A stretch of DNA of 64,000 bases from positions 62,001 to 126,000 of the forward strand of contig NZ_JACAPR010000002.1 of NCBI RefSeq assembly GCF_013385635.1, read 5' to 3'. The stretch's first letter is position 1; the number at the start of each line of letters is the position of its first letter. Under the pieces are notes generated by a model. The model searched no databases. It was not told the origin of the DNA and worked only from the letters and a program-made list of their open reading frames with translations. The stretch is from Pseudomonas gingeri. Its GTDB lineage: Bacteria; Pseudomonadota; Gammaproteobacteria; Pseudomonadales; Pseudomonadaceae. Both the position numbers and the translations under genes were made by a program. This document shows, in pieces, positions 36,507 through 47,712 of the stretch.

Positions 36507-36535
36507 ACGGCCTGCCTCTGTCCAGGCCGTTTTTA
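36507..36535 (+). terminator. Intrinsic terminator of second tpx
   Basis: ACGGCCTG / CAGGCCGT stem then TTTTTATTT. Sequence homolog of the terminator at 35817-35844, part of the tandem duplication. Confidence 0.9.
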
Positions 36536-36664
36536 TTTGTGCTTCAGTGCCTTAGTCGAAGGCTGAAGAACGTCATGCGAAGGTAAATTGCCGGTAAAGG
36601 CGCTTTGCTTGAAACACTTGAGTGCTTATCTTTCAGCCTCCTAAGGAAGAAGCTCTCGCACACA

Positions 36665-37969
36665 ATGGTTGATCATTCCATGCAATCCTCTGCTCCTCGC
36701 AAATCCCGTCGCTGGCTGTTCGGCCTGTTGACCCTGCTGATCATCGCAGCGCTGTGCTGGCACTTCTGGCCGGCCGGCGATCACAAGACCGAACACAAGC
36801 CTGCCGGGCGTACCGGCAAGAGCGGCATGATGCGTCCCGGTTTCGGTGCCGCGGCCGGCCCGGTGCCGGTGCGTGTGGCGCCTGCCACCGTCGGTGATTT
36901 CCCGCTCTACTACAAGGCACTGGGCACGGTGACCGCGCTCAATACGGTCAATGTGCGCACGCAGGTGGCGGGGCAACTGGTCAAGATCAACTTCCAGGAA
37001 GGACAGATGGTCAAGGCCGGCGACGTGCTGGCCGAGATCGACCCGCGTAACTATGAAAGCGCCTTGCTGCAGGCCCAGGGCACCTTGTTGCAGAGCCAGG
37101 CGCAGTTGAAGAATGCCCAGGTCGACCTGCAACGCTATCGCGGGCTGTATGCCGAGGACAGTATCGCCAAGCAGACCCTGGACACCGCCGAAGCAACGGT
37201 GTTGCAGTACCAGGGCACGGTCAAGAACAACCAGGGCGCGGTCGATGCAGCCAAGCTGAACCTGGAATTCACCAGGATCCGCGCACCGATCTCCGGACGA
37301 CTGGGCCTGCGCCAACTGGATGTCGGCAACCTGCTGGCGGCCAATGACAGCCAGGCGCTGGCGGTGATCACACAGACCCAGCCGATCAGCGTGGCGTTCA
37401 CCCTGCCGGAAAACAACCTGGCAATCGTCCTGCCGCGTTTCCGCAGCGGTGCGCACCTGCCCGCCGAAGCCTGGGATCGCGGCGACGTGAAGCTGCAGGC
37501 CACCGGAGTATTGCAGAGCCTGGACAACCAGATTGATATCACCACCGGCACCCTGAAGTTCAAGGCGCTCTACGAGAACAGGGAACAGACCCTGTTCCCC
37601 AACCAGTTCGTCAATGTGCGCTTGCTCGCCGACACCCTGAAGAACGTGGTGCTGGCGCCGAGCGCGGCGATCCAGTTCGGCAACGACGGCACCTTCGTCT
37701 ACGCCATGGACGGCGACAAGAAGGTCAAGATCCGGCCTTTGAAAGTCGGTGCCAGCGACGGCAACGTCACCGTGGTCACCGAGGGCCTGGCCGCCGGCGA
37801 TCGCGTGGTGCTCGAAGGCACCGATCGCCTCAAGGACGGGGGTGAAGTGGAGGTGGTCAACGACAACCAGGAAGTGCCGAGCACGCCTGCCGAACACCTG
37901 CAGGGCTCGAAATCCAAGGGCGATGACGCTTCGGCTGGCGCCGACAAGGCGAAAAAGGTCGGCGCATGA
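36665..37969 (+). CDS. muxA: MuxA, RND efflux periplasmic adaptor
   Basis: A 434-residue membrane-fusion protein of the MdtA type: N-terminal membrane helix ([22 protein letters not shown]), lipoyl-like halves around [26 protein letters not shown] and [22 protein letters not shown], a helical hairpin between them, and beta-barrel domains. First gene of a four-gene operon in which all joints are ATGA overlaps. In P. aeruginosa the homologous MuxABC-OpmB pump uses two different RND subunits. The start at 36665 or 36680 cannot be decided. Confidence 0.92.
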   Translation: MVDHSMQSSAPRKSRRWLFGLLTLLIIAALCWHFWPAGDHKTEHKPAGRTGKSGMMRPGFGAAAGPVPVRVAPATVGDFPLYYKALGTVTALNTVNVRTQVAGQLVKINFQEGQMVKAGDVLAEIDPRNYESALLQAQGTLLQSQAQLKNAQVDLQRYRGLYAEDSIAKQTLDTAEATVLQYQGTVKNNQGAVDAAKLNLEFTRIRAPISGRLGLRQLDVGNLLAANDSQALAVITQTQPISVAFTLPENNLAIVLPRFRSGAHLPAEAWDRGDVKLQATGVLQSLDNQIDITTGTLKFKALYENREQTLFPNQFVNVRLLADTLKNVVLAPSAAIQFGNDGTFVYAMDGDKKVKIRPLKVGASDGNVTVVTEGLAAGDRVVLEGTDRLKDGGEVEVVNDNQEVPSTPAEHLQGSKSKGDDASAGADKAKKVGA

Positions 37970-40900
37970 ATCTCTCGCGGCTGTTTATCCTCCGCCCGGT
38001 AGCGACCACCCTGAGCATGCTGGCGATTGTCCTGGCCGGGGTGATCGCCTACCGCCTGTTGCCGGTTTCGGCGCTGCCGCAGGTCGACTACCCGACGATT
38101 CGCGTCATGACCCTGTACCCGGGCGCCAGCCCGGATGTGATGACCAGCGCGGTGACCGCGCCGCTGGAGCGTCAGTTCGGGCAGATGCCGGGGCTGACGC
38201 AGATGGCGTCCACCAGTTCCGGTGGCGCCTCCGTACTGACTCTGCGCTTCAACCTCGACATCAACATGGATGTTGCCGAGCAGCAGGTCCAGGCGGCGAT
38301 CAATGCCGCGACCAACCTGCTGCCCAAGGACTTGCCGGCACCGCCGGTATACAACAAGGTCAACCCGGCGGACACCCCGGTGCTGACCCTGGCGATCACC
38401 TCCAAAACCATGCTGCTGCCCAAGCTCAATGACCTGGTCGACACCCGCATGGCGCAGAAGATCGCCCAGATCAGCGGCGTCGGCATGGTCAGCATTGCCG
38501 GTGGCCAGCGCCAGGCGGTACGGATCAAGGTCAACCCCGAGGCCCTGGCGGCCAACAGCCTGAATCTTTCCGATGTGCGCACCCTGATCGGCGCATCCAA
38601 CGTCAACCAGCCCAAGGGCAACTTCGACGGCCCGACCCGGGTGTCGATGCTCGATGCCAACGACCAGTTGCGTTCGCCCAAGGAATACGCCGAACTGATC
38701 CTTGCCTACAAGAATGGCGCGCCGTTGCGCCTGAAGGATGTGGCGCAGATCGTCGACGGTGCGGAAAACGAACGCCTGGCGGCCTGGGCCAATGAAAACC
38801 AGGCGGTGCTGCTGAATATCCAGCGCCAGCCAGGGGCCAATGTGATCGAGGTGGTCGACCGCATCAAGGCGCTGCTGCCGAGCATCACCGACAACCTGCC
38901 GGCCGGTATCGATGTCACCGTGCTCACCGACCGCACCCAGACCATTCGGGCCTCGGTCACCGACGTGCAGCACGAACTGCTGATCGCCATCGCCCTGGTG
39001 GTGATGGTGACGTTCCTGTTCCTGCGCCGCGCCAGCGCCACCATCATTCCCTCGGTGGCCGTGCCGCTGTCGCTGATCGGCACTTTCGGCGTGATGTACC
39101 TGGCGGGTTTCTCGGTCAACAACCTGACCCTGATGGCCCTGACCATCGCCACCGGCTTCGTGGTCGACGATGCCATCGTCATGCTGGAAAACATCTCGCG
39201 CTTCATCGAGGAGGGCGATAGCCCGATGCAGGCGGCGCTCAAGGGCGCCAGGCAGATCGGTTTCACCCTGGTGTCGCTGACGCTGTCGCTGATCGCGGTA
39301 CTGATCCCGTTGCTGTTCATGGCCGATGTGGTGGGGCGGCTGTTCCGCGAATTTGCCATCACCCTGGCGGTGGCGATCCTGATTTCCCTGGTGGTGTCCC
39401 TGACCCTGACCCCGATGATGTGCGCGCGCTTGCTCAAGCGCGAGCCCAAGGAGGCGGAGCAGGGACGTTTCTACCGTGCCAGCGGGGCCTGGATCGATTG
39501 GCTGATCGAGTCTTACGGGCGCAAGTTGCAATGGGTACTCAAGCACCAGTCGCTGACCCTGTTGGTCGCCGTCGGCACCCTGGCGCTGACCGTGGTCCTT
39601 TATCTGGCGGTGCCCAAGGGCTTTTTCCCGGTGCAGGACACGGGGGTGATCCAGGGTATTTCCGAGGCGCCGCAGTCGGTATCGTTTGCCGCCATGAGCC
39701 AGCGCCAGCAGGAACTGGCCAAGGTGATCCTCGCCGATCCGGCGGTGGAAAGCCTGTCGTCCTATATCGGCGTCGACGGCGACAACGCCACGCTGAACAG
39801 CGGGCGCCTGCTGATCAACCTCAAGCCCCATCGCGAGCGCGACCTGAGTGCTACCCAGGTGATCGCCCGCCTGCAGCCCGACCTTGACAAGCTGGTGGGG
39901 ATCCGCCTGTACATGCAGCCGGTGCAGGACCTGACCATCGAGGACCGGGTCAGCCGTACCCAGTACCAGTTCAGCATGTCCTCGCCGGATGCCGAGCTGC
40001 TGGCCGAATGGAGCGGCAAGCTGGTCGAGGCCCTGGCCCAGCGTCCGGAACTGACCGATGTCGCCAGCGACCTGCAGGACAAGGGCCTGCAGGTGTACCT
40101 GGTGATCGACCGGGACGCCGCCTCGCGGCTCGGGGTGTCGGTCGCCGATATCACCGATGCGCTCTATGATGGCTTCGGCCAGCGACAGATTTCCACCATC
40201 TACACCCAGGCCAGCCAGTACCGCGTGGTGCTCCAGGCCCAGGCCGGGGAAAAGATCGGCCCGGCGGCCCTGGAGCAGATCCATGTGAAGACCACCAGCG
40301 GCGGCCAGGTACGTCTGTCGAGCCTGGCACGTGTCGAGGAGCGCCAGGCGCAACTGGCGATCACGCATATCGGCCAGTTCCCGGCGGTGATGATGTCGTT
40401 CAACCTGGCGCCGGGCATCGCCCTGGGCAAGGGCGTCGAGATCATCGACCAGGTGAAACAGGAAATCGGTATGCCGGTGGGCGTGCAGACCCAGTTCCAG
40501 GGTGCCGCCGAAGCCTTCCAGGCCTCGCTGTCGAGCACCTTGCTGCTGATCCTGGCGGCGGTGGTGACCATGTATATCGTGCTCGGGGTGCTCTACGAGA
40601 GTTATATCCATCCGGTCACCATCCTCTCGACCTTGCCCTCGGCCGCGGTCGGCGCCTTGCTGGCGCTGATCCTGACGGGCAATGACCTGGGCATGATCGC
40701 GATCATCGGGATCATCCTGCTGATCGGCATCGTCAAGAAGAATGCGATCATGATGATCGATTTCGCCCTCGACGCCGAACGCAACCAGGGCATGCCGCCC
40801 GAGCAGGCGATCTACCAGGCGGCGCTGCTGCGCTTCCGACCGATCCTGATGACCACCCTGGCGGCGCTGTTCGGTGCCGTGCCGCTGATGCTGGCGACCG

Positions 40901-41067
40901 GTTCCGGCGCCGAGCTGCGTCAGCCCCTGGGCCTGGTGATGGTGGGCGGGTTGCTGGTCAGCCAGGTGCTGACGCTGTTCACCACGCCAGTGATCTATCT
41001 GTTCTTCGACCGTCTCGGACGGCGTTGGGGCCGGCACCCGAGTCGCCTGGAACAGGCGGACACATGA
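37966..41067 (+). CDS. muxB: MuxB, RND efflux transporter subunit
   Basis: A 1033-residue RND permease with 12 membrane helices and two large periplasmic loops. It begins [25 protein letters not shown] and contains the family block [21 protein letters not shown] with the proton-relay Asp pair in helix 4. It pairs with MuxC as in MdtBC, where the two subunits form a heterotrimer of proton-driven drug exporters. Start and stop overlap muxA and muxC by four bases each. Confidence 0.94.
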   Translation: MNLSRLFILRPVATTLSMLAIVLAGVIAYRLLPVSALPQVDYPTIRVMTLYPGASPDVMTSAVTAPLERQFGQMPGLTQMASTSSGGASVLTLRFNLDINMDVAEQQVQAAINAATNLLPKDLPAPPVYNKVNPADTPVLTLAITSKTMLLPKLNDLVDTRMAQKIAQISGVGMVSIAGGQRQAVRIKVNPEALAANSLNLSDVRTLIGASNVNQPKGNFDGPTRVSMLDANDQLRSPKEYAELILAYKNGAPLRLKDVAQIVDGAENERLAAWANENQAVLLNIQRQPGANVIEVVDRIKALLPSITDNLPAGIDVTVLTDRTQTIRASVTDVQHELLIAIALVVMVTFLFLRRASATIIPSVAVPLSLIGTFGVMYLAGFSVNNLTLMALTIATGFVVDDAIVMLENISRFIEEGDSPMQAALKGARQIGFTLVSLTLSLIAVLIPLLFMADVVGRLFREFAITLAVAILISLVVSLTLTPMMCARLLKREPKEAEQGRFYRASGAWIDWLIESYGRKLQWVLKHQSLTLLVAVGTLALTVVLYLAVPKGFFPVQDTGVIQGISEAPQSVSFAAMSQRQQELAKVILADPAVESLSSYIGVDGDNATLNSGRLLINLKPHRERDLSATQVIARLQPDLDKLVGIRLYMQPVQDLTIEDRVSRTQYQFSMSSPDAELLAEWSGKLVEALAQRPELTDVASDLQDKGLQVYLVIDRDAASRLGVSVADITDALYDGFGQRQISTIYTQASQYRVVLQAQAGEKIGPAALEQIHVKTTSGGQVRLSSLARVEERQAQLAITHIGQFPAVMMSFNLAPGIALGKGVEIIDQVKQEIGMPVGVQTQFQGAAEAFQASLSSTLLLILAAVVTMYIVLGVLYESYIHPVTILSTLPSAAVGALLALILTGNDLGMIAIIGIILLIGIVKKNAIMMIDFALDAERNQGMPPEQAIYQAALLRFRPILMTTLAALFGAVPLMLATGSGAELRQPLGLVMVGGLLVSQVLTLFTTPVIYLFFDRLGRRWGRHPSRLEQADT

Positions 41068-44000
41068 ACCTCTCCGGACCCTTTATCCGCCGGCCGGTGG
41101 CGACCATGCTGCTGAGCCTGGCGATTGTCCTGCTCGGCGGTGTCAGTTTCGGTCTTTTGCCGGTGTCGCCACTGCCGCAGATGGACTTCCCGGTGATCGT
41201 GGTCCAGGCCAGCCTGCCCGGGGCCAGCCCGGAAGTCATGGCGTCGACCGTCGCCACGCCGCTGGAGCGTTCGTTCGGGGTGATCCCCGGCGTCAACACC
41301 ATGAGCAGCCGGTCCAGCCAGGGTTCGACCCGGGTGATCCTGCAGTTCGATCTCGACCGCGATATCAACGGCGCGGCGCGGGAGGTGCAGGCGGCCATCA
41401 ACGCCTCGCGCAACCTGTTGCCCAGCGGCATGCGCAGCATGCCGACCTACAAGAAGGTCAACCCGTCCCAGGCGCCGATCATGGTGCTGTCGCTGACCTC
41501 CGATGTGTTGCAGAAGGGCCAGCTCTACGACCTGGCTTCGACCATCCTGTCCCAGAGCCTGTCCCAGGTGCCGGGCGTGGGCGAAGTGCAGATCGGCGGC
41601 AGCTCGCTGCCGGCGGTACGCATCGAGCTCGAGCCCCAGGCCCTGAACCAGTACGGCGTGGCCCTGGACGATGTGCGCACCACCATCGCCAACGCCAACG
41701 TGCGCCGGCCCAAGGGCTCGCTGGAGGATGACCAGCGTAACTGGCAGGTGCAGGCCAACGACCAGTTGGAGAAGGCCAAGGACTACGAGCCGCTGATCAT
41801 CCACTACCAGAACGGCTCGGCATTGCGCCTGGGTGATGTGGCGAAGATCAACGACAGCGTCGAGGATCGCTACAACAGTGGTTTCTTCAACAATGACGCG
41901 GCCGTGCTGCTGGTGATCAACCGCCAGGCCGGGGCCAACATCATCCAGACGGTCAACGAGATCAAGGCCCAGTTGCCGGCGTTGCAGGCGGTGCTGCCGG
42001 CCAGCGTCAAGCTGAACCTGGCCATGGACCGTTCGCCGGTGATCAAGGCGACCCTGCATGAGGCCGAGATGACCCTGCTGATTGCCGTCGCCCTTGTTGT
42101 GTTGGTGGTCTACCTGTTTCTCGGCAATTTCCGCGCCTCGCTGATCCCGACCCTGGCGGTGCCGGTGTCGCTGGTGGGCACTTTCGCCATCATGTACCTT
42201 TACGGGTTCTCCCTGAACAACCTGTCGCTGATGGCGTTGATCCTCGCCACCGGACTGGTGGTGGACGATGCGATCGTGGTGCTGGAGAACATTTCTCGGC
42301 ACATCGACGACGGCGTCGCGCCGATGAAGGCGGCATACCTGGGGGCCAAGGAGGTCGGTTTCACCCTGCTGTCGATGAACGTGTCGCTGGTGGCGGTATT
42401 CCTGTCGATCCTGTTCATGGGCGGGATCATCGAGAGCCTGTTCCGCGAATTTTCCATCACCCTCGCGGCTTCGATCGTCGTGTCGCTGGTGGTCTCCCTG
42501 ACCCTGACCCCGATGCTCTGCGCACGCTGGCTCAAGCCCCACGCCCAGGGCCGGCAGACCCGCCTGCAGCGCTGGAGCGAGAAGGTCAACGAGCGGATGG
42601 TCGCCGGCTATGCAGTCAGCCTCGATTGGGTACTGCGTCACCGGCGCCTGACCCTGCTCAGCCTGTTCGTCACCATCGGCGTCAATATCGCCCTGTACGT
42701 GGTGGTGCCGAAAACCTTCATGCCGCAGCAGGACACGGGGCAACTGATCGGTTTCGTGCGCGGCGACGACGGCCTGTCCTTCGGCATCATGCAGCCGAAG
42801 ATGGAAATCTTCCGCAAGGCGGTCCTGGCCGATCCGGCGGTAGAAAGCGTGGCCGGCTTCATCGGCGGCAACAACGGCACCAATAACGCTTTCATGCTGG
42901 TGCGGCTCAAGCCGATCAAGGAGCGCAATGTCTCGGCGCAGAAGGTCATCGAGCGCCTGCGTACCGAAATGCCCAAGGTTCCCGGCGCACGCCTGATGCT
43001 GATGGCCGATCAGGACCTGCAGTTCGGCGGTGGGCGTGAACAGACCACCTCGCAGTACTCCTACATCCTGCAAAGCGATGACCTGGCGGCCTTGCGCGAG
43101 TGGTATCCGAAAGTGGTCGCCGCGTTCAAGGCCTTGCCGGAACTGACCGCCATCGACGCCCGGGAAGGCCGTGGCGCCCAGCAGACCACCCTGGTGGTCG
43201 ACCGCGACACCGCCAAGCGCCTGGGCATTGATATGGACATGGTCACGGCGGTGCTCAACAACGCCTACAGCCAGCGGCAGATTTCGACTATCTACGACAG
43301 CCTGAACCAGTACCAGGTGGTGATGGAGGTCAACCCGAAATATGCCCAGGACCCGGAAACCCTGAACCAGGTCAAGGTGATCGGCAGTGACGGACAGCGC
43401 ATACCGCTGTCGGCCATCGCCCATTACGAAAACAGCCTGCAGGACGACCGGGTCGACCACGAAGGCCAGTTCGCCTCGGAAAGCCTGTCGTTCGACATGG
43501 CGCCCGGGGTGACGGTGGAGCAGGGCACCGCCGCGATCGAGCGGGCGGTCGCCAAGGTCGGCCTGCCGGAGTCGGTGATCGCCAAGATGGCCGGGACCAG
43601 TGATGCGTTCGCCGCGACCCAGAAAAGCCAGCCGTTCATGATTCTCGGCGCGCTGGTGGCGGTCTATCTGGTGCTGGGGATTCTCTACGAGAGCTATATC
43701 CACCCGTTGACCATTCTCTCCACCCTGCCGTCGGCGGGTGTCGGTGCCTTGCTCAGCATCTACCTGCTGGGAGGCGAGTTCAGCCTGATTTCCCTGCTGG
43801 GGCTGTTCCTGCTGATCGGCGTGGTGAAGAAAAACGCGATCCTGATGATCGACCTGGCCCTGCAACTGGAACGGCATTCGGGGTTTGCGCCCCTGGCATC
43901 GATCCGCGAGGCCTGCCTGCTGCGCCTGCGGCCGATCCTGATGACCACCCTGGCGGCGATCCTCGGGGCCTTGCCGTTGCTGCTCAGCAGTGCCGAGGGC

Positions 44001-44171
44001 GCGGAAATGCGCCAGCCGCTGGGCCTGACCATTATCGGCGGGTTGATCTTCAGCCAGATCCTCACGCTCTATACCACTCCGGTGGTTTACCTTTATCTCG
44101 ACCGCCTGCGCCATCGCTTCAACGCCTGGCGCGGCGTACGTACCGATGGTGCTCTGGAAACTCCGCTATGA
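41064..44171 (+). CDS. muxC: MuxC, RND efflux transporter subunit
   Basis: A 1035-residue RND permease, paralog of the MuxB next to it: [26 protein letters not shown] start, [21 protein letters not shown] in helix 4, and the C-terminal [19 protein letters not shown]. The ATG at 41064 overlaps the muxB stop by ATGA, preferred to the in-frame codon at 41025. In MdtBC-type pumps one subunit is mainly for proton translocation and the other for drug binding; which one this is cannot be told here. Confidence 0.94.
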   Translation: MNLSGPFIRRPVATMLLSLAIVLLGGVSFGLLPVSPLPQMDFPVIVVQASLPGASPEVMASTVATPLERSFGVIPGVNTMSSRSSQGSTRVILQFDLDRDINGAAREVQAAINASRNLLPSGMRSMPTYKKVNPSQAPIMVLSLTSDVLQKGQLYDLASTILSQSLSQVPGVGEVQIGGSSLPAVRIELEPQALNQYGVALDDVRTTIANANVRRPKGSLEDDQRNWQVQANDQLEKAKDYEPLIIHYQNGSALRLGDVAKINDSVEDRYNSGFFNNDAAVLLVINRQAGANIIQTVNEIKAQLPALQAVLPASVKLNLAMDRSPVIKATLHEAEMTLLIAVALVVLVVYLFLGNFRASLIPTLAVPVSLVGTFAIMYLYGFSLNNLSLMALILATGLVVDDAIVVLENISRHIDDGVAPMKAAYLGAKEVGFTLLSMNVSLVAVFLSILFMGGIIESLFREFSITLAASIVVSLVVSLTLTPMLCARWLKPHAQGRQTRLQRWSEKVNERMVAGYAVSLDWVLRHRRLTLLSLFVTIGVNIALYVVVPKTFMPQQDTGQLIGFVRGDDGLSFGIMQPKMEIFRKAVLADPAVESVAGFIGGNNGTNNAFMLVRLKPIKERNVSAQKVIERLRTEMPKVPGARLMLMADQDLQFGGGREQTTSQYSYILQSDDLAALREWYPKVVAAFKALPELTAIDAREGRGAQQTTLVVDRDTAKRLGIDMDMVTAVLNNAYSQRQISTIYDSLNQYQVVMEVNPKYAQDPETLNQVKVIGSDGQRIPLSAIAHYENSLQDDRVDHEGQFASESLSFDMAPGVTVEQGTAAIERAVAKVGLPESVIAKMAGTSDAFAATQKSQPFMILGALVAVYLVLGILYESYIHPLTILSTLPSAGVGALLSIYLLGGEFSLISLLGLFLLIGVVKKNAILMIDLALQLERHSGFAPLASIREACLLRLRPILMTTLAAILGALPLLLSSAEGAEMRQPLGLTIIGGLIFSQILTLYTTPVVYLYLDRLRHRFNAWRGVRTDGALETPL

Positions 44172-45661
44172 CTGACCGTTCACACTGCAATGCGCCCGTA
44201 CTGGCTGCCCAACGTCTGGAGACGGCACGTGGTTCGCGCCTGCTCAGCCTGGCCTTGTGCGGGCTGCTGCTCAGCGCCTGCGCCGTCGGCCCGGACTACA
44301 AGCGCCCGGATGCCGAGACCCCGGCGCAGTACAAGGAAGCCAGCGGCTGGCGCCAGGCCCAGCCCAGCGATTCGCTGGCCCGTGGCGCCTGGTGGGAACT
44401 GTATGGCGACCGTACCCTCAACGAACTGGTGGAGAAGCTCAACAGCAGCAACCAGACCGTGGCCCAGTCCGAGGCGCAGTTTCGCCAGGCCCAGGCATTG
44501 GTGCGCAGTTCGCGCGGGGCGTTCTTTCCGAGTGTCGACCTGAGTGCCGGCAAGACCCGCTCCAGCCAGGGTACCGGCAGCAGCAACTCAAGCCTGAGCA
44601 GTTCGGCGAGCGGGATTCGCGATACCTACAACACCCAGCTCGGCGTCAGTTGGGAGGCGGATGTCTGGGGCAAGCTGCGCCGTGGCCTGGAAGCGGACCA
44701 GGCCAGTGCCCAGGCGAGTTTCGCCGACCTTGCGGCCATGCGCTTGAGCCAGCAATCGGAGTTGGTGCAGAACTACCTGCAATTGCGGGTGATCGATGAG
44801 CAGAAACGCTTGCTAGAAGCCACGGTCCAGACTTACGAGCGATCCCTGAAGAACACCGAGAGCCAGTACCGTTTCGGGGTGTCCGGCAAGGCAGCGATCG
44901 CCCAGGCGCAGACCCAGCTGAAAAGTGCCCAGGGCGACCTGATCGACCTGATCTGGCAGCGGGCCCAGTTCGAAAATGCGCTTGCCGTGCTGACCGGCCA
45001 ACCGCCGGCCGAGTTCAAGCTGGCGGCTACCCGGGATATCCCGGCGTTGCCGCAGATTCCGTTGAGCCTGCCATCGCAACTGCTGGAACGGCGTCCCGAT
45101 ATCGCCTCGGCGGAACGTTCGGTGATTGCCGCCAACGCCAAGATCGGCGTGGCGAAGGCCGCGTACTACCCGGACCTGAGCCTGAGCCTTTCCGGCGGTT
45201 ATAGCAGCAGCACCTATGCCGACTGGATCAGCCTGCCGAACCGCTTCTGGTCGGTGGGGCCGAAACTGGCGATGACTCTGTTCGATGGCGGGCAGCGCTC
45301 GGCGGAAGTCGAGCGTACCGAGGCGGTGTATGACCAGACCGTCGCCAAGTACCGCCAGACCGTGCTGGATGGTTTCCGCGAGGTGGAAAACTACCTGGTA
45401 CAGCTCAAGGTCATGGAGGACGAGGCAGTGGTCCGTCAGCAGGCCCTGGAGGCGGCCCGCGAGTCACTGCGGTTGACTGACAACCAGTACAAGGCCGGCC
45501 TGATTGCCTACCTGGATGTGGTTACGGTACAGACCACTGCCCTGAGCAACGAGCGCAGCGTGCTGAGCCTGTTGCAAAGCCGCCTGATCGCCAGCGTGCA
45601 GTTGATTGCCGCGCTGGGCGGTGGCTGGGACGGCAATACCGATCTGAGTGCCCGCCAGTAA
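44168..45661 (+). CDS. opmB: OpmB, outer-membrane efflux channel (OprM family)
   Basis: A 497-residue TolC-like outer-membrane factor of the NodT/OprM group. A lipobox LLSAC places the lipidated cysteine at residue 38, after a long basic leader. It is followed by CAVGPDYKRPD, the typical mature start, and two repeated OEP domains with long coiled-coil helices (e.g. LLERRPDIASAERSVIAANAKIGVAKAAYYP). It forms the exit duct of the MuxABC pump, and its start overlaps muxC by four bases. Confidence 0.93.
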   Translation: MTDRSHCNAPVLAAQRLETARGSRLLSLALCGLLLSACAVGPDYKRPDAETPAQYKEASGWRQAQPSDSLARGAWWELYGDRTLNELVEKLNSSNQTVAQSEAQFRQAQALVRSSRGAFFPSVDLSAGKTRSSQGTGSSNSSLSSSASGIRDTYNTQLGVSWEADVWGKLRRGLEADQASAQASFADLAAMRLSQQSELVQNYLQLRVIDEQKRLLEATVQTYERSLKNTESQYRFGVSGKAAIAQAQTQLKSAQGDLIDLIWQRAQFENALAVLTGQPPAEFKLAATRDIPALPQIPLSLPSQLLERRPDIASAERSVIAANAKIGVAKAAYYPDLSLSLSGGYSSSTYADWISLPNRFWSVGPKLAMTLFDGGQRSAEVERTEAVYDQTVAKYRQTVLDGFREVENYLVQLKVMEDEAVVRQQALEAARESLRLTDNQYKAGLIAYLDVVTVQTTALSNERSVLSLLQSRLIASVQLIAALGGGWDGNTDLSARQ

Positions 45662-45675
45662 CCCGCGTCAGTTGC

Positions 45676-45708
45676 TGATCGTTCCCGGACTGCACTTGGG
45701 AACGATCA
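45676..45708. terminator. Palindrome after opmB, likely terminator
   Basis: TGATCGTTCCC (45676-45686) and GGGAACGATCA (45698-45708) are perfect 11-bp arms with an 11-base loop. The arms match the ends of the large multi-stem repeats, so this looks like a shortened family member recruited as a terminator. Confidence 0.65.
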
Positions 45709-45727
45709 TCTTGAACACGTGGCTGTC

Positions 45728-45991
45728 TCAGGCGGACATGGTCCACGGTTGCAGGTCGTAGCCTTTTTCGCTCAGTTCGGCACGGGCCCGCTCCAGCAGG
45801 GATTTCAGCTGCGCCGGGTCCGAGTAGTCGCTGCAGGAGATCTGCTGGCGACCGATGCTGTTGTTGGTGCGATCGATCACCGTCAGGCTCAGGTCGCCTT
45901 TGTCTTGGGCCGTCCAGGCTACGCACTGGAAAGGTTTGAATGCGTTGCCGGCCATCAGCAGTGCTTCGTTGAAACGGAGCGGGGCGTTCAT
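45728..45991 (-). CDS. Conserved hypothetical protein
   Basis: An 87-residue protein starting MNAPLRFNEALLMAGNAF with GAGA upstream of the ATG at 45991. It looks soluble and folded: beta-like VAWTAQDKGDLSLTVIDRT followed by the helical DPAQLKSLLERARAELSEKGYDL. No signal peptide. I do not recognise a family. It is convergent with opmB and divergent from the sigma-54 activator gene. Confidence 0.7.
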   Translation of the reverse strand: MNAPLRFNEALLMAGNAFKPFQCVAWTAQDKGDLSLTVIDRTNNSIGRQQISCSDYSDPAQLKSLLERARAELSEKGYDLQPWTMSA

Positions 45992-46325
45992 GGGGTCTTC
46001 TCTCAAGGTTGCCCGTAATAATGTTGTAAGCCGTCGGTTGGGCGCACCGTCGCGGCTGGTTACTTGTACTGATGTCCGCCGAGGGGTATCAGGTCACACA
46101 AGAAATAAAGTTTTTTTCATTTTTGTTCATATAATTTGATAACGCTCTACGGTGCGGTCGGGAATACACAATGGCTGTCCCGGTTATGTACGCCATGAGC
46201 AATTGGTTATCGACCTTATAATCAAACGGTACAAGTCCGCGTCAAGTTCTTGCTAGTGTTACTGCCAGGTTTTCCAAATTACTGTTTCTAATAAAATTTT
46301 ATAATTCCGGCGCCAGGGAACAGTC
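45992..46325. other. AT-rich intergenic region upstream of the sigma-54 activator
   Basis: No gene is seen. The stretch 46100-46310 is markedly AT-rich for this genome, with T-runs near 46110-46135 and several TATAAT-like hexamers (46217, 46300), none with a convincing -35 partner. Such AT-rich promoter DNA is often bound by MvaT/H-NS-like silencers in Pseudomonas (inference). Confidence 0.5.
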
Positions 46326-47651
46326 ATGCAAGAAGCCGCACCGCTCAGACGTCTCCTGGTCGTCGATCCCTGTGACGACTGTCATCAATTGCTTCCCGGC
46401 CTGCGCAGCGTCGGTTGGGATGTCGACAGCTGCAATCTCGAGGCCGCCGCCGATCGCTCCTGCGATGTCGGCCTGTTGCGCCTGCAACCGTTTCACCTGG
46501 AGCGTCCCGAGGCGGTCAAGGACCTGATCAGCCGCAGCGGTACCGAATGGATCGCAGTACTCAGCCAGGAAGTGCTGCGCTTGCAGAATGTCGGTGACTT
46601 TGTCTGTGAGTGGTTCTTCGACTTTCATACTTTGCCCTTCGATGTTTCCCGCGTACAGGTGACATTGGGTCGCGCCTTCGGCATGGCGCGCCTGCGTGGG
46701 CAAGGTTCGATTCATGTCGACCAGCCGGAACACGAGCTGTTGGGCGATAGCCGTTCGATTCGCGAGCTGCGCAAGTTGCTCGGCAAACTGGCGCCGACCG
46801 AATCTCCGGTGCTGATCCGTGGTGAAAGCGGCACTGGCAAGGAACTGGTTGCCCGCACCTTGCACCGCCAGTCGCAGCGCCATGCCAAGCCCTTCGTGGC
46901 GATCAATTGCGGGGCGATTCCCGAGCATCTGATCCAGTCCGAGCTGTTCGGGCACGAGAAGGGCGCGTTTACCGGGGCGCACCAGCGCAAGGTCGGGCGG
47001 ATCGAGCAGGCCAACGGCGGCACCCTGTTTCTCGATGAAATCGGCGACCTGCCGCTGGAGTTGCAGGCCAATCTGCTGCGTTTCCTCCAGGAAAAACATA
47101 TCGAGCGGGTCGGTGGCAGCCAGGTGATCCCGGTGGATGTGCGGGTCCTGGCGGCCACCCACGTCGACCTGGAAGCGGCGATCGGCACCGGGCGTTTTCG
47201 TGAAGACCTCTATTACCGGCTGAATGTGCTGCAGGTGGTGACGGCACCGCTACGTGACCGCCATGGTGATGTGGGCATGCTGGCCAACCATTTTTCCCAC
47301 TTCTACAGCCAGGAAACCGGGCGGCGGCCGCGCAGCTTCAGCGAGGAAGCCCTGGTTGCCATGGGCAATCACGCCTGGCCGGGCAATGTCCGTGAACTGG
47401 CCAACCGGGTTCGCCGTGGGCTGGTGCTGGCCGAGGGACGGCAGATCGAGGCCCGTGACCTCGGGCTGGTCAGCGAGCCTTCCGCGACCGCGCCGATGGG
47501 GACCCTCGAGGATTATGTCTACCAGGCCGAACGCCAGGCCTTGTGCGATGTGCTCAATCGCCACAGCGACAATATGAGCGTTGCCGCACGGGTGCTGGGG
47601 GTTTCCCGGCCGACTTTCTACCGGTTGCTGCACAAGCACCAGATCCGGTAG
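46326..47651 (+). CDS. Sigma-54-dependent activator, VpsR/FleQ-like
   Basis: A 441-residue enhancer-binding protein. An N-terminal receiver-like domain (about 1-125) has no obvious phosphoacceptor pocket and resembles the VpsR-type domain. The AAA+ domain has Walker A GESGTGKE (166-173), the sigma-54 contact loop GAFTGA (213-218) and Walker B GGTLFLDEIGD (231-241). A Fis-type helix-turn-helix ends the protein (MSVAARVLGVSRPTFYRLLHKH). The intact GAFTGA loop implies true sigma-54 activation. It is convergent with the fap operon, which has a -24/-12 promoter, so regulation of fap is likely (inference). Confidence 0.9.
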   Translation: MQEAAPLRRLLVVDPCDDCHQLLPGLRSVGWDVDSCNLEAAADRSCDVGLLRLQPFHLERPEAVKDLISRSGTEWIAVLSQEVLRLQNVGDFVCEWFFDFHTLPFDVSRVQVTLGRAFGMARLRGQGSIHVDQPEHELLGDSRSIRELRKLLGKLAPTESPVLIRGESGTGKELVARTLHRQSQRHAKPFVAINCGAIPEHLIQSELFGHEKGAFTGAHQRKVGRIEQANGGTLFLDEIGDLPLELQANLLRFLQEKHIERVGGSQVIPVDVRVLAATHVDLEAAIGTGRFREDLYYRLNVLQVVTAPLRDRHGDVGMLANHFSHFYSQETGRRPRSFSEEALVAMGNHAWPGNVRELANRVRRGLVLAEGRQIEARDLGLVSEPSATAPMGTLEDYVYQAERQALCDVLNRHSDNMSVAARVLGVSRPTFYRLLHKHQIR

Positions 47652-47666
47652 AACTCCAGAAACTTC

Positions 47667-47680
47667 GGGGGCAAGCCCCC
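47667..47680. repeat. Short GGGGGC-AA-GCCCCC palindrome
   Basis: A compact hairpin followed by TCCCACAGGGG, the familiar fluorescens-group REP sequence. It sits between the convergent activator and fapF genes and may serve as a terminator for either. Confidence 0.6.
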
Positions 47681-47712
47681 TCCCACAGGGGCCTTTTCCA
47701 TGGGACGAGAGG

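Noticed and set aside
37699..41037. A 1112-codon open frame on the minus strand across muxA and muxB
   Set aside because: It is antisense to clear RND genes; its Gln/His/Arg-rich composition is that expected from reading high-GC codons backward. The same holds for 40995-44114.
36665..45661. muxABC-opmB as a possible novel transporter
   Set aside because: Gene order, subunit composition, overlaps and lengths match the known MuxABC-OpmB/MdtABC pump family; nothing unusual was seen.
46240..46270. A TTCTTGCT segment as a sigma-54 promoter for the activator gene
   Set aside because: The GC of a -12 box is present, but no GG exists ten bases upstream, which is invariant for sigma-54.
46217..46305. 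TATAAT hexamers as sigma-70 promoters of the activator gene
   Set aside because: No acceptable -35 hexamer lies 16-18 bases upstream of either; the region is simply AT-rich.
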